A DNA stretch of 64,000 nt, from NCBI GenBank assembly GCA_050734155.1, contig JBOHUD010000009.1, positions 1 through 64,000 on the forward strand, given 5' to 3'. Source of the stretch: Aeolococcus sp050734155 (lineage in GTDB: Bacteria; Chloroflexota; Dormibacteria; Aeolococcales; Aeolococcaceae). A model generated the notes under the pieces. That model made no database searches. It saw nothing but the letters and a program-made list of their open reading frames with translations, and was not told the origin of the DNA. Below are positions 37,015 to 44,955 of this stretch, one piece after another; within the stretch, counting starts at the first letter, position 1; every line of letters starts with the position of its first letter. Both the position numbers and the translations under genes were made by a program.

Positions 37015-37920
37015 ATGAATCTCGACGGAAAGGTTGCCGTTGTCACCGGCAGCGGGCGGGGAATCGGTCGGGCCTACGCGCGGGCGCTCGCCGACGCGGG
37101 CTGCGCTGTGGTCATCAACGACGTGGACTCCGAGGTCGCCGAGCAGACGGTCCAGGAGCTGGCCGGCAGCGGCGCCAGGGCGGTCGCCGAGGTGGTCGCG
37201 GTGGGCAGCACCGACGCCGCCGAACGCCTTGTCAAGCGCGCCGTCGACAGCTTCGGCGGCCTCGACGTGATGTGCACCAACGCCGGGATCCTCCGCGACC
37301 GCGTGCTCTGGAAGATGAGCGACGAGGACTTCGACTCGGTCATCGAGACCCACCTGCGGGGCACCTTCAGCTGCGCCCGCGCCGCCGCGGTGCGCATGCG
37401 CGAGCAGGGACGGGGCGGGCGCATCGTGGTGGTCTCGTCGTGGGCCGGGCAGCGGGGCAACTTCGGCCAGACCAACTACGCCGCGGCCAAGGCGGGCATC
37501 GCGGCGTTCGCGCGCACCTGGGCTCTCGAGCTGGCCCGCGCCGAGATCACCGTCAACGCCATCGTCCCCAACGCCATCACCCGGATGATCGCCAGCATCC
37601 CCGGGATGGGGGAGATGGTCGAGGCGGCGGAGAGAGGCGAGCCCCTCCCCGACATGATCCGCAAGCAGATGGGCATGGGCATGCCCGAGGACGTGGCCCC
37701 GCTGCTCGTCTTCCTCTGCTCCGACGCTGCCAAGGACGTCACCGGGCAGTGCATCGGGCTCGGGGGCGACAAGCTCTCGCTGTGGTCGCATCCTCAGGAG
37801 ATCAGCGCCGCGTACCACGACGGCGGTTGGACGGCCGACGCCATCGCCGAGGTGTGGTCGTCGTCGGTGGGGTCGCGGCAGGAGACGTACGGGATCCCCT
37901 TCCTCGGCGGCGGCCAGTAG
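37015..37920 (+). CDS. short-chain dehydrogenase/reductase
   Basis: 301 aa. TGSGRGIG cofactor loop (11-18), NAG at 89-91, catalytic S141/S142 and YxxxK at Y155/K159. The extra C-terminal stretch with ISAAYHDGGWT resembles the SDR part of peroxisomal multifunctional enzyme type 2 and related hydroxyacyl-CoA dehydrogenases, so an acyl-CoA or steroid-like substrate is plausible. A purine-rich GGGAGAGG site precedes the ATG. Confidence 0.9.
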   Translation: MNLDGKVAVVTGSGRGIGRAYARALADAGCAVVINDVDSEVAEQTVQELAGSGARAVAEVVAVGSTDAAERLVKRAVDSFGGLDVMCTNAGILRDRVLWKMSDEDFDSVIETHLRGTFSCARAAAVRMREQGRGGRIVVVSSWAGQRGNFGQTNYAAAKAGIAAFARTWALELARAEITVNAIVPNAITRMIASIPGMGEMVEAAERGEPLPDMIRKQMGMGMPEDVAPLLVFLCSDAAKDVTGQCIGLGGDKLSLWSHPQEISAAYHDGGWTADAIAEVWSSSVGSRQETYGIPFLGGGQ

Positions 37921-37935
37921 CGCGCGGTCGCGGCC

Positions 37936-38682
37936 GTGAGCCTCCGCGATGCCCTGCTGGTGGCGGCGGGTGGCCTCGTCGCCGGCTTCGCCAACACCAT
38001 CGCCGGCGGGGGATCGCTGCTCACCTTTCCGCTGCTGGTGGCACTCGGTCTGGCCCCGCTGGACGCCAACGTCACCAACACCATCGGCATCGTCCCCGCC
38101 GCGCTCGGCGGCATCGCCGGCTTCCGTCGCGAGCTGGGTGCGCAGCGCGGCCGCCTGCTGGCGCTGCTCCCCTTCTCGCTGGTGGGCGCCGCCGCCGGGG
38201 GCGTCCTCCTGCTCACCACCCCGGCGCGGACCTTCAGCCGGGTGGTGCCGCTGCTGATCGTGGTGGCCTGCGTGATGCTGCTCCTGCAGCGCCGTCTGGC
38301 CCGCTCCCTGGCGGGCGGGCACGGCAAGCGTTTCTGGCTGCTCCGAGCGGGCATGCTGGTCACCGCCGTGTACGGCGGCTACTTCGGAGCGGCGGTGAGC
38401 GTCCTGGTGCTGGCGCTGCTGGCGGTGACGGTCATCGACGCCCTGCCGCGTCTCAACGCCCTCAAGGTGCCCCTGGCGGGAGCGATGAACCTGGTCTCGG
38501 GGATCGTCTTCGCCTTCTTCGCGCCGGTGCACTGGGTGTACGTGCTGGTGCTGGCGCCGTCGACACTGGTGGGGGGCCGCATCGGTGCGGCGGCGGCGCG
38601 GCGGATTCCCGATCAGCCGCTGCGCCTGGCCGTGGTGGTGCTTGGGCTGGTCGCCGCCGCCTGGCTGGAGTTCGGGAAATGA
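37936..38682 (+). CDS. TauE/SafE-family membrane exporter
   Basis: 248 aa, about eight helices. The family motif GxxNTIAGGGSLLTFPLL is present at residues about 17-34 and repeats in weaker form in the second half (YGGYFGAAVSVLVLA). Proposed roles in the family are export of sulfite, sulfoacetate or other organosulfonates. GTG start 15 nt after the SDR stop, probably co-transcribed. Confidence 0.88.
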   Translation: MSLRDALLVAAGGLVAGFANTIAGGGSLLTFPLLVALGLAPLDANVTNTIGIVPAALGGIAGFRRELGAQRGRLLALLPFSLVGAAAGGVLLLTTPARTFSRVVPLLIVVACVMLLLQRRLARSLAGGHGKRFWLLRAGMLVTAVYGGYFGAAVSVLVLALLAVTVIDALPRLNALKVPLAGAMNLVSGIVFAFFAPVHWVYVLVLAPSTLVGGRIGAAAARRIPDQPLRLAVVVLGLVAAAWLEFGK

Positions 38683-38863
38683 GCACGCGCCCGCTTCCGG
38701 CGGGCGCAGCGCAGCTCTGGTTGGATGGAGTTGCTCAGGCCCCAGCGGTGTAGGCAAGGCCGCTGACGGCGCCCGCCCCGACACCGGCTGGACAGTAGAG
38801 AAGCACCTGGCGAGGACGCCCTTGGGGGTAGTGCCCGTCCCGCCGGGTGACCGCTGCCTGGGC

Positions 38864-39622
38864 TCAGGTGATGAGCGGCGCCGGAGGTGGCGGGTGGGCG
38901 GGACCCGGCGGTTGCTGTCGTCCCTCAGAGGCAACCAGGCCGGGGCCGGGCCGGGTGCCCAGCACCAGGGCGGCGACGTTCACCCCCAGGGCGAGGAGGA
39001 GGGCGATCAGCACCAGCAGGAAGCCGATGGCGGCGTGGATGTTGAAGAAGCTCTCCAGGCCGAGGCCGCCCGTGATGCCGAGGCTGGAGAGATTGGAGAG
39101 CGAGCTGCCGCTGCTCGCGGTCAGCTGGCTGATGATCGGGGTGTGCACCGCGAGGTTGTCGATGATGATGAGCGCTGCGGCGACCAGCGCAGCGCTGGCG
39201 GCGACGGCAGCACGGATGGGCACGCGCAGCACCGCGGCTGCCATCCCCGCGACGATGAGCAGCAGCGCCGCCACCATGAGGGGCTGGACTCCGATGCCGG
39301 CATGTGACGGCGTCGGCGCCGACTGTGAGCTGCTGCAGCCGGGGATGCGGGTGTCGATTGTGGGATTGCCACCCCCGACGAGGTCGGCGCCGCTGTAGGT
39401 GGCCAGGTCGCGGCCGCTCAGCGCCCGCAGGCAGGACGACGCCGCCGCCGCGTTGCCGGAATTGCCCGCGCCACCCGCCTGCGCCAGCGCGCTCCCCAGC
39501 GCCGCCTCCCCCGCCGTGGTGTTGCACGACACACCCACGAAGGGCAGCAGGAAACAGAGGGCAGCGAGCACCAGGAGGATCGGCGACAGGCCGCGCGCAG
39601 ACCTCTGAACGGTGGCGGGCAT
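38864..39622 (-). CDS. membrane protein with LPF-x-x-VSC motif, unknown
   Basis: 252 aa. Helix at about 12-28 ending LLPFVGVSC, an extracytoplasmic region of about 90 residues with three cysteines and TYSGADLVGGG, then four more helices and a proline-rich tail. The LPFVxVSC...YSGxDL pattern recurs in uncharacterised actinobacterial and Chloroflexota membrane proteins. ATG 39622 has GGGGAG 7 nt upstream; TACAGT (39655-39660, minus strand) is a plausible -10. Convergent with the TauE/SafE gene across 181 bp that hold nothing recognisable. Confidence 0.7.
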   Translation of the reverse strand: MPATVQRSARGLSPILLVLAALCFLLPFVGVSCNTTAGEAALGSALAQAGGAGNSGNAAAASSCLRALSGRDLATYSGADLVGGGNPTIDTRIPGCSSSQSAPTPSHAGIGVQPLMVAALLLIVAGMAAAVLRVPIRAAVAASAALVAAALIIIDNLAVHTPIISQLTASSGSSLSNLSSLGITGGLGLESFFNIHAAIGFLLVLIALLLALGVNVAALVLGTRPGPGLVASEGRQQPPGPAHPPPPAPLIT

Positions 39623-39725
39623 GTCCTGTCTCCCCATTCCCCGGTGGTGCGCGCACTGTACGTGGCCGCCGGCGTCCTGTGTGACCAGCTCGATCAGCCG
39701 GGCCCGAGCGGTCGCCCGCCCCGCG

Positions 39726-40079
39726 TCAGCCGATGCGGTCGCCGGGCCGGCAGTCACCATCGGGGCGCAGCAGGGTGACCGCATCGGTGCCGTGCTGGTA
39801 GGCGCCGAGAACCAGCACCTCGCTGCGCAGAGGCCCGATCTGACGCGCCGGCAGGTTGACCACCGCCACCACCAGCGTGCCGACCAGCTCCTCGGGGGTG
39901 TAGTTGTCGGTGAGGCGCGCGGAGGAGCGGCGCTCACCCAGCTCACCGAGGTCGATGACCATGCGGTAGGCGGGGCGGCGCGCCTCTGCGAATCTCTCGC
40001 ATTCGAGGACCTGGCCGACACGGATGTCGATGTCGAAGAAGTGCTGTGCGGACACCGTGTCCGCTTCGGGCTGGACCAT
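39726..40079 (-). CDS. csaA: CsaA-like tRNA-binding domain protein
   Basis: 117 aa, a stand-alone EMAP-II/tRNA-binding OB fold as in Bacillus CsaA, implicated in protein export as a chaperone and in binding tRNA. Motifs FFDIDIRVGQVLECERFAEA, KM-like RMVIDLGELGERRSSA and VVAVVNLPARQIGPLRSEVL fit well. GATACT on the minus strand (40086-40091) ends 6 nt before the ATG with no ribosome site, suggesting a leaderless mRNA. Confidence 0.85.
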   Translation of the reverse strand: MVQPEADTVSAQHFFDIDIRVGQVLECERFAEARRPAYRMVIDLGELGERRSSARLTDNYTPEELVGTLVVAVVNLPARQIGPLRSEVLVLGAYQHGTDAVTLLRPDGDCRPGDRIG

Positions 40080-40085
40080 CGCCCG

Positions 40086-40119
40086 AGTATCGAGCGGTGG
40101 GCGCGACGCTGTCTATACT
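40086..40119. promoter_or_regulatory. divergent csaA / lprG promoters
   Basis: GATACT (minus, 40086-40091) serves csaA and TATACT (plus, 40114-40119) serves the lipoprotein gene, whose GTG lies 29 nt further on behind the site GGGAGGAG. Neither has a strong -35. Confidence 0.5.
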
Positions 40120-40148
40120 GCCAGGCAGTTCACCGAGGGAGGAGTCGC

Positions 40149-40841
40149 GTGCGTGGCGCCCGCCGCCTGCTGGTCACCGGCACAGCTCTGGCGCTGAGCG
40201 CGGGGTGTGGATCGGCTCCCGCGGTCGACCCCGCGCAGCTGCTGCGCGACGCCAAGCACAGCATCGATTCCACGCCCGCTGTGCACTTCACGCTCACCAG
40301 CGCGAACGTGACGGCGACCGGGGCGGCGCCGCTCATCACCGGCGGCGAGGGGGACGCTCGCCGCCCCAACAGCTTCGCCGGCAGCCTCAGCGTCGTGGCG
40401 GCCGGCTTTCCGCTCAATGTCAAGGTGGTGTCGAGCGGCGGCGCGTTCTACGCCCAGACGCCGCTCAGCAGTGGCTACACCAGGACCGATCCCGCCGCGT
40501 ACGGGTTCGGCGACCCGGCCCAGCTGCTCGACCCCACCCATGGGCTCTCCAGCCTGCTCACGGTCTGCAGTGGAGCCGCCACCCGCGACTCCGATCGTCT
40601 CAACGGAGAGCCGCTCGACGAGGTGGCCTGCTCCATGCCCGGGGCTCGGGTCGCCGCCCTGCTGACCAGCGCCGACCCGTCACAGGCGGTGCAGGCCACC
40701 ATCGGGGTCGACGCCGCCACTCACCAGCTTCGCCGGGTGGCGCTGGTGGGACCCTTCTTCGCCAGGACCCACGACAGCACGTTCACAGTGGTTCTTGACA
40801 GGTACGGCGAGAACGTGACGATCACACCGCCGGCAGGCTGA
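40149..40841 (+). CDS. lprG: LprG-like glycolipid/triacylglyceride-binding lipoprotein
   Basis: 230 aa. Signal peptide with lipobox SAGC (C20), followed by an LppX/LprA/F/G domain: a helix with LLRDAKHSIDSTPAVHFTL, the GxFYAQTP strand and DPAQLLDPTHGLSSLL, very close to the mycobacterial LprG pattern. In Mycobacterium tuberculosis LprG carries triacylated glycolipids and triacylglycerides in a hydrophobic pocket to the outer envelope, working with the MFS protein Rv1410c (P55). The next gene here, 1 nt downstream, is an MFS exporter, so the pair is probably the same system. GTG start with GGGAGGAG. Confidence 0.82.
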   Translation: MRGARRLLVTGTALALSAGCGSAPAVDPAQLLRDAKHSIDSTPAVHFTLTSANVTATGAAPLITGGEGDARRPNSFAGSLSVVAAGFPLNVKVVSSGGAFYAQTPLSSGYTRTDPAAYGFGDPAQLLDPTHGLSSLLTVCSGAATRDSDRLNGEPLDEVACSMPGARVAALLTSADPSQAVQATIGVDAATHQLRRVALVGPFFARTHDSTFTVVLDRYGENVTITPPAG

Positions 40842-40842
40842 C

Positions 40843-42639
40843 GTGGCCGCGGCCATCTCCCGGGCCCCTGCCGGGGGCCGGCTGCGGCTGGGCTTCGCCA
40901 GCGCGGGGGTCCTGCTCGGGGCCGCGGACACCTACGTGGTGGTGGTGGTGCTGCCCGCCATCATGAGCGCCGTCGGTCTCGACCTCGCGCATCTGCAGGA
41001 GGCGACACCGATCGTCAGCGGGTTCCTCCTCGGCTACGTGGCGGCGCTGCCCCTGCTGGGACGGCTCTCCGACCTCCACGGCCGCACCCCGGTGCTCCGT
41101 GCCTGCCTGGTGGTCTTCGCGGCCGGCTCGCTGATCACCGCCTCGGCGAACACGCTCGCCGCGGTGGTGGTGGGGCGCACCCTGCAGGGGGCGGGTGGCG
41201 GCGGCCTGGTTCCGGTCACCCTGGCGCTGGTCGCCGACCTCTGGCCGGCGCGCCGCCGCGGCATCCCGCTGGGGATCGTCGCCGGTGTGCAGGAGTTCGG
41301 CAGCGTGGTCGGGCCGCTGTACGGCGCGGCGCTGAGCGCGGCGAGCACCTGGCGGGCCATCTTCTACGTCAACATGCCCGTCGCCGCCGCCCTCTGCATC
41401 GGGGTGCACGACCGGCGAATCCCGGACTCGGGAGGGGCGCACCGGCGAAGCCCGGATCGTCCCGGCCAGGCGCTCGCGGCGGTCTGTGCGGTGGCCACCG
41501 TACTGGCGGTGGCGGCTCCCCCGGCGCTCGCCGACAGCGTGACCGCGGGCACCGCCTTCGCCCCGCTGCTCGGCGACAGCGCGCTCTCCGCGCCCATCAC
41601 GTTGCTGGCGGTGCTCAGCGCCCTGGCCCTGCTGGCGCGGGAGTGGTTCGCACCGGCCGCGGTCCGGCCGTTGATCCCCCTCCGAGGGCTCGCCCGCGGG
41701 CTGGGCCGCGTCGACTGGGCGGGCGCGGTGCTGGTGGCTCTGCTCCTCGGCTGCGTCGTGGCCAGCTTCGCGACGGCCGACCCGCAGCGGGGCGTGGTGG
41801 GCGCGGCGGCGCCGGTGCTGCTGCCTGCCGCGGTGGTCCTCACTGCGCTGTTCGTGCTCCGCGAGCTGCGTGCCGCCGACCCGCTGGTCGACCTCCGCGC
41901 TCTTGCCGACCGGGCCGCGTTCGGGTCGCTGGCGGCCAACCTCGCCGTGGGAGCGGCTCTGATGGCCGCGCTGGTCGACATCCCCGTCTTCGCCCGCGCC
42001 ACCGTCGACGCCGATTCCCAGGTGGCGGCGGCGCTGGTGCTGGCGAGGCTGCTCGTCGCCGTCCCCGTGGGCGCGGTGCTGGGCGGCATGCTGGTGGGCC
42101 GGCTCGGCTATCGCTGGGTCGCCGGGGCGGGCATGTCCCTGGCCGCGCTGATGTTCGTCGTCATGGCCGGCTGGACGGCCACCGCTCTGAGCGAGCCGCT
42201 CTGGGGGTTGGGCTGGCTGCACCAGAGCGACCTGGTGCTGGTGGCCTGCGGGCTCGGCTTCGGACTGTCGATCGTGCCGGTGACCGCGGCCATGCTCGGG
42301 GCCGTGCCGCAGCGCCTGCACGGCATCGCGGCGTCGCTCACGGTGGCGGCGCGGATGGTGGGCATGCTCACCGGCCTCTCGCTGCTCACCGCCATCGGCC
42401 TGCGCCGCTTCTACAGTGTGCAGGCGATGCTTCCCGATCCCGCGTCGCTGTGCCCGCGCAGTCCGCTCAACTGCCCCGCCTACGACACCCTGGCGACGGG
42501 CGCGGTCATCGAGGAGCTCCACGTCATCTTTCTCGGCGCCGCGGTGTGCGCGGTGCTGGCGGCCGCGGTGGCGCTGGCCGCGCTGCGCCGGCACACCGAG
42601 AACGACGGGCGTCGCCTGCTGGAAGCGGGCGTCGCATGA
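40843..42639 (+). CDS. MFS exporter (DHA2-like, P55-type)
   Basis: 598 aa with about 14 hydrophobic helices. Motif A is clear: GRLSDLHGRTPVL (about residues 67-79) after an acidic residue-containing helix 1 (GAADTYVVVVVLPAI). An extracytoplasmic insert near the C-terminus contains two cysteines (SLCPRSPLNCPAYD). A cytoplasmic loop after helix 6 carries a small internal duplication (RRIPDSGG / RRSPDRPG). Position right after lprG suggests it moves lipids from the membrane to the lipoprotein, as Rv1410c does; drug efflux is the generic alternative. Its stop overlaps cca (ATGA). Confidence 0.85.
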   Translation: MAAAISRAPAGGRLRLGFASAGVLLGAADTYVVVVVLPAIMSAVGLDLAHLQEATPIVSGFLLGYVAALPLLGRLSDLHGRTPVLRACLVVFAAGSLITASANTLAAVVVGRTLQGAGGGGLVPVTLALVADLWPARRRGIPLGIVAGVQEFGSVVGPLYGAALSAASTWRAIFYVNMPVAAALCIGVHDRRIPDSGGAHRRSPDRPGQALAAVCAVATVLAVAAPPALADSVTAGTAFAPLLGDSALSAPITLLAVLSALALLAREWFAPAAVRPLIPLRGLARGLGRVDWAGAVLVALLLGCVVASFATADPQRGVVGAAAPVLLPAAVVLTALFVLRELRAADPLVDLRALADRAAFGSLAANLAVGAALMAALVDIPVFARATVDADSQVAAALVLARLLVAVPVGAVLGGMLVGRLGYRWVAGAGMSLAALMFVVMAGWTATALSEPLWGLGWLHQSDLVLVACGLGFGLSIVPVTAAMLGAVPQRLHGIAASLTVAARMVGMLTGLSLLTAIGLRRFYSVQAMLPDPASLCPRSPLNCPAYDTLATGAVIEELHVIFLGAAVCAVLAAAVALAALRRHTENDGRRLLEAGVA

Positions 42640-44021
42640 GTGTCCACGTCGGCGACCAGCAGCTGCCCCTGGGAGAGCCGCAGCTCGTCGAGGCCATCGC
42701 CGAGGCGGTGTCGGCCGCCGGCGTGGAGGTGTACCTGGTCGGGGGCTTCGTGCGTGATCGCCTGCTGGGGCGCGAGGGCAAGGACATCGACCTGCTCGCC
42801 GTCGGCGACGACGGCACCGTCATCCTCGCTGAGCTGGCGCGCCGCTTCCACTGGTCGCCGCCGCAGCGCTTCGAGCGCTTCGGCACCGGCCAGGTGCGTG
42901 GCTCCGGCTTCGTCGTGGAGGTGGTTCGCGCCCGCGCCGAGAGCTACGATCCCGGCTCGCGCAGGCCCGAGGTTCGCCCGGGCACGCTCGAGGACGACGT
43001 CTGGCGGCGTGACTTCACCGTCAACGCGCTCTGCCAGACGCTGGCCGGTCACGTCGTCGACGTCACCGGCAGAGGGCTGGACGACCTCAGGCACGGGGTG
43101 CTGCGCACGCCGCTCGACCCCGAGCGGACCTTCAGCGAGGATCCGCTGCGAATGTTCCGCGCCGCGCGCTTCGCAGCGCAGCTCGGCTTCCACCCCGCCC
43201 CCGGGCTGACCGAGGCGATGAGCCGGATGGCGCAGAGGTCGGAGATCCTCAGCGCGGAGCGGGTGGCCGAGGAGCTGCGCCGCCTGCTGGTCGCCGAGCA
43301 CCCCCGCGCCGGGCTGGAGCTGCTCCGCGATGGTGGCCTGCTGGCGGCGTGGCTGCCCGAGCTCGAGGCCATGGTGGGAGTTGAGCAGGGAGGCTTCCAC
43401 ATCTACGACGTCTTCGACCACACCGCGCACTGCGTGGCCGCCGCCCCGGCCGATCTGATCACCCGCCTCGCCGCGCTCCTCCACGACGTCGGCAAGCCGC
43501 CGACCCACGCCGTCGACGATGGCAAGCACACCTTCCACGACCATCCCCAGGTGGGCGCCGCCATGGCCACAGCGCTGCTCTCACGATTGCGTTTCAGCAA
43601 CGACGAGGTCGCCGCGGTGGCGCTGCTCGTGCGTCATCACCTCCGCCCCATCCAGTACCGGCCTCACGAGTGGTCCGACGCCGCGGTGCGCCGCCTGGTG
43701 CGCGACGTCGGCGAGCAACGCGTCCGCCTCCTCGACCTGGCGCGAGCGGACACGCGCGCCTCGTCCTTCCCCGACACCGACGCCATCGACGAGCTCGAGG
43801 AGCGCATGCTCCGCCTCGACGCCGGCGGCGCCGTGTCGCAGCTGCGTCCGCCGCTCGACGGCAACGCGATCGTCCGCCTCGGCGGCAGGGCACCGGGACC
43901 GTGGGTGGGCCGGGTGGGACGCGCTCTCGAGGAGGCGGTGCTCGAGGGCGACATCCCCTCGGACGACGCAGACGCGGCACGGCGCTGGCTCGACGAGCGC
44001 CGCCACCTGCTCGACGAGTGA
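42636..44021 (+). CDS. cca: CCA tRNA nucleotidyltransferase / HD-domain protein
   Basis: 461 aa. Class II nucleotidyltransferase head with GGFVRDRLLGR and the metal pair D-x-D in GKDIDLLAVG, neck motif RRDFTVNAL and SEDPLRMFRAARFAAQLGF, then a C-terminal HD domain (HTAHC...LHDVGKP, HDH) that may have phosphatase or phosphodiesterase activity. It adds or repairs the 3' CCA of tRNA. Some enzymes of this layout are A-adding or poly(A) polymerases only. Confidence 0.9.
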   Translation: MSVHVGDQQLPLGEPQLVEAIAEAVSAAGVEVYLVGGFVRDRLLGREGKDIDLLAVGDDGTVILAELARRFHWSPPQRFERFGTGQVRGSGFVVEVVRARAESYDPGSRRPEVRPGTLEDDVWRRDFTVNALCQTLAGHVVDVTGRGLDDLRHGVLRTPLDPERTFSEDPLRMFRAARFAAQLGFHPAPGLTEAMSRMAQRSEILSAERVAEELRRLLVAEHPRAGLELLRDGGLLAAWLPELEAMVGVEQGGFHIYDVFDHTAHCVAAAPADLITRLAALLHDVGKPPTHAVDDGKHTFHDHPQVGAAMATALLSRLRFSNDEVAAVALLVRHHLRPIQYRPHEWSDAAVRRLVRDVGEQRVRLLDLARADTRASSFPDTDAIDELEERMLRLDAGGAVSQLRPPLDGNAIVRLGGRAPGPWVGRVGRALEEAVLEGDIPSDDADAARRWLDERRHLLDE

Positions 44022-44053
44022 TCCCAGTCAACTGGCCGCCTCGCGGGGGGCGA

Positions 44054-44059
44054 TAGAAT
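44054..44059 (+). promoter_or_regulatory. -10 hexamer TAGAAT before the DUF1232-rplI-dnaB unit
   Basis: TAGAAT ends 9 nt before ATG 44069 and no ribosome site intervenes. A leaderless transcript would carry DUF1232, rplI and dnaB, all joined by four-base overlaps. Confidence 0.5.
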
Positions 44060-44068
44060 GCGCCCTCC

Positions 44069-44512
44069 ATGTTGAACCGGGTGCGCTTCCTCAAGCGCTT
44101 TGCTGTCGATCTCCCCAGGAAGGCACGCCTCGCCTACTGCCTGATGCGCGATCCGCGAGTCCCCCGCCACACCAAGGTCGCGTTCGGGGCGGGGATGGGG
44201 GTCATCGTGACTCCCTTCGTGGACCTCCCCGCAGCGATCCCGCTGGTCGGCGAGCTCGACATGCTGGCCCTCTCGCTGCTCGCCATGCGGCTCTTCATCG
44301 CCGCCTGCCCGGATGATGTCGTCATCGATGTGCAGCAGCAGATCCTCGAAGGGCGCAGCGTTTTCGACGACGACGTGCACAACGGCGAGCGCCTCGCCGG
44401 CGCCATCGCACGGCGCTTCCAGCACGATGAGGTGGCGCCGCCCCAGCCCGCGGGCTTCAGTGAGCCGGCACCGTCGCGGACCGCCGAGCCGGTCATCGGA
44501 GGGCTGGCGTGA
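44069..44512 (+). CDS. DUF1232/YkvA-like membrane protein
   Basis: 147 aa. The DUF1232 core is at about 22-75: RDPRVPRHTKVAFGAGMGVI followed by TPFVDLPAAIPLVGELDML, a hydrophobic hairpin. The acidic C-terminal tail is probably disordered. Function of the domain is unknown. Its stop overlaps the rplI start, so it is co-translated with ribosomal protein L9. Confidence 0.8.
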   Translation: MLNRVRFLKRFAVDLPRKARLAYCLMRDPRVPRHTKVAFGAGMGVIVTPFVDLPAAIPLVGELDMLALSLLAMRLFIAACPDDVVIDVQQQILEGRSVFDDDVHNGERLAGAIARRFQHDEVAPPQPAGFSEPAPSRTAEPVIGGLA

Positions 44513-44955
44513 AGGTGCTCTTCGTCCGCGAGGTCCAGGGCACCGCCAAGCCCGGTGACGTCAGGGAGGTCTCGTCCGGCTACGCGCGCAACTACCTGCT
44601 CCCCAAGCGCATCGCGGTCGTCGCCGACGACCGCGTGGTGGAGCAGATCAAGCACCGTGAGGAGGCCATCCGCCGCCGCGCCGAGAAGGCGCTGACCGAT
44701 GCGCGCGACGCGGCGGTGCGGATGAAGAAGCTCACCGTCACCGTCTATGCCAAGACCGGCGACGGCGGCAGGCTGTTCGGTTCGGTGACCAACGCCGACA
44801 TCGCCACCCAGCTTAAGCGCGAGGCCGGCCTCGACATCGACAAGCGCAGGATCGAGGTGGAACCTCCGATCAGGTCGCTCGGTCCCCATGAGGTCACCGT
44901 GCAGCTGCACACGGAGGTCAGAGAGACACTGCGCGTCGTCGTCGCCGCGCAGTGA
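44509..44955 (+). CDS. rplI: 50S ribosomal protein L9
   Basis: 148 aa, normal length. N-terminal domain MKVLFVREVQGTAKPGDVRE and GYARNYLLPKRIA, long central helix, C-terminal domain beginning GRLFGSVTNADIA. Binds 23S rRNA at the L1 stalk base. The rplI-dnaB order is common in bacteria. GTG start. Confidence 0.97.
   Translation: MKVLFVREVQGTAKPGDVREVSSGYARNYLLPKRIAVVADDRVVEQIKHREEAIRRRAEKALTDARDAAVRMKKLTVTVYAKTGDGGRLFGSVTNADIATQLKREAGLDIDKRRIEVEPPIRSLGPHEVTVQLHTEVRETLRVVVAAQ

Noticed and set aside
40822..42594. 590-codon open frame opposite the MFS gene
   Set aside because: Gln/His/Arg/Gly-rich translation without domain features, fully explained by antisense of a hydrophobic membrane-protein gene.
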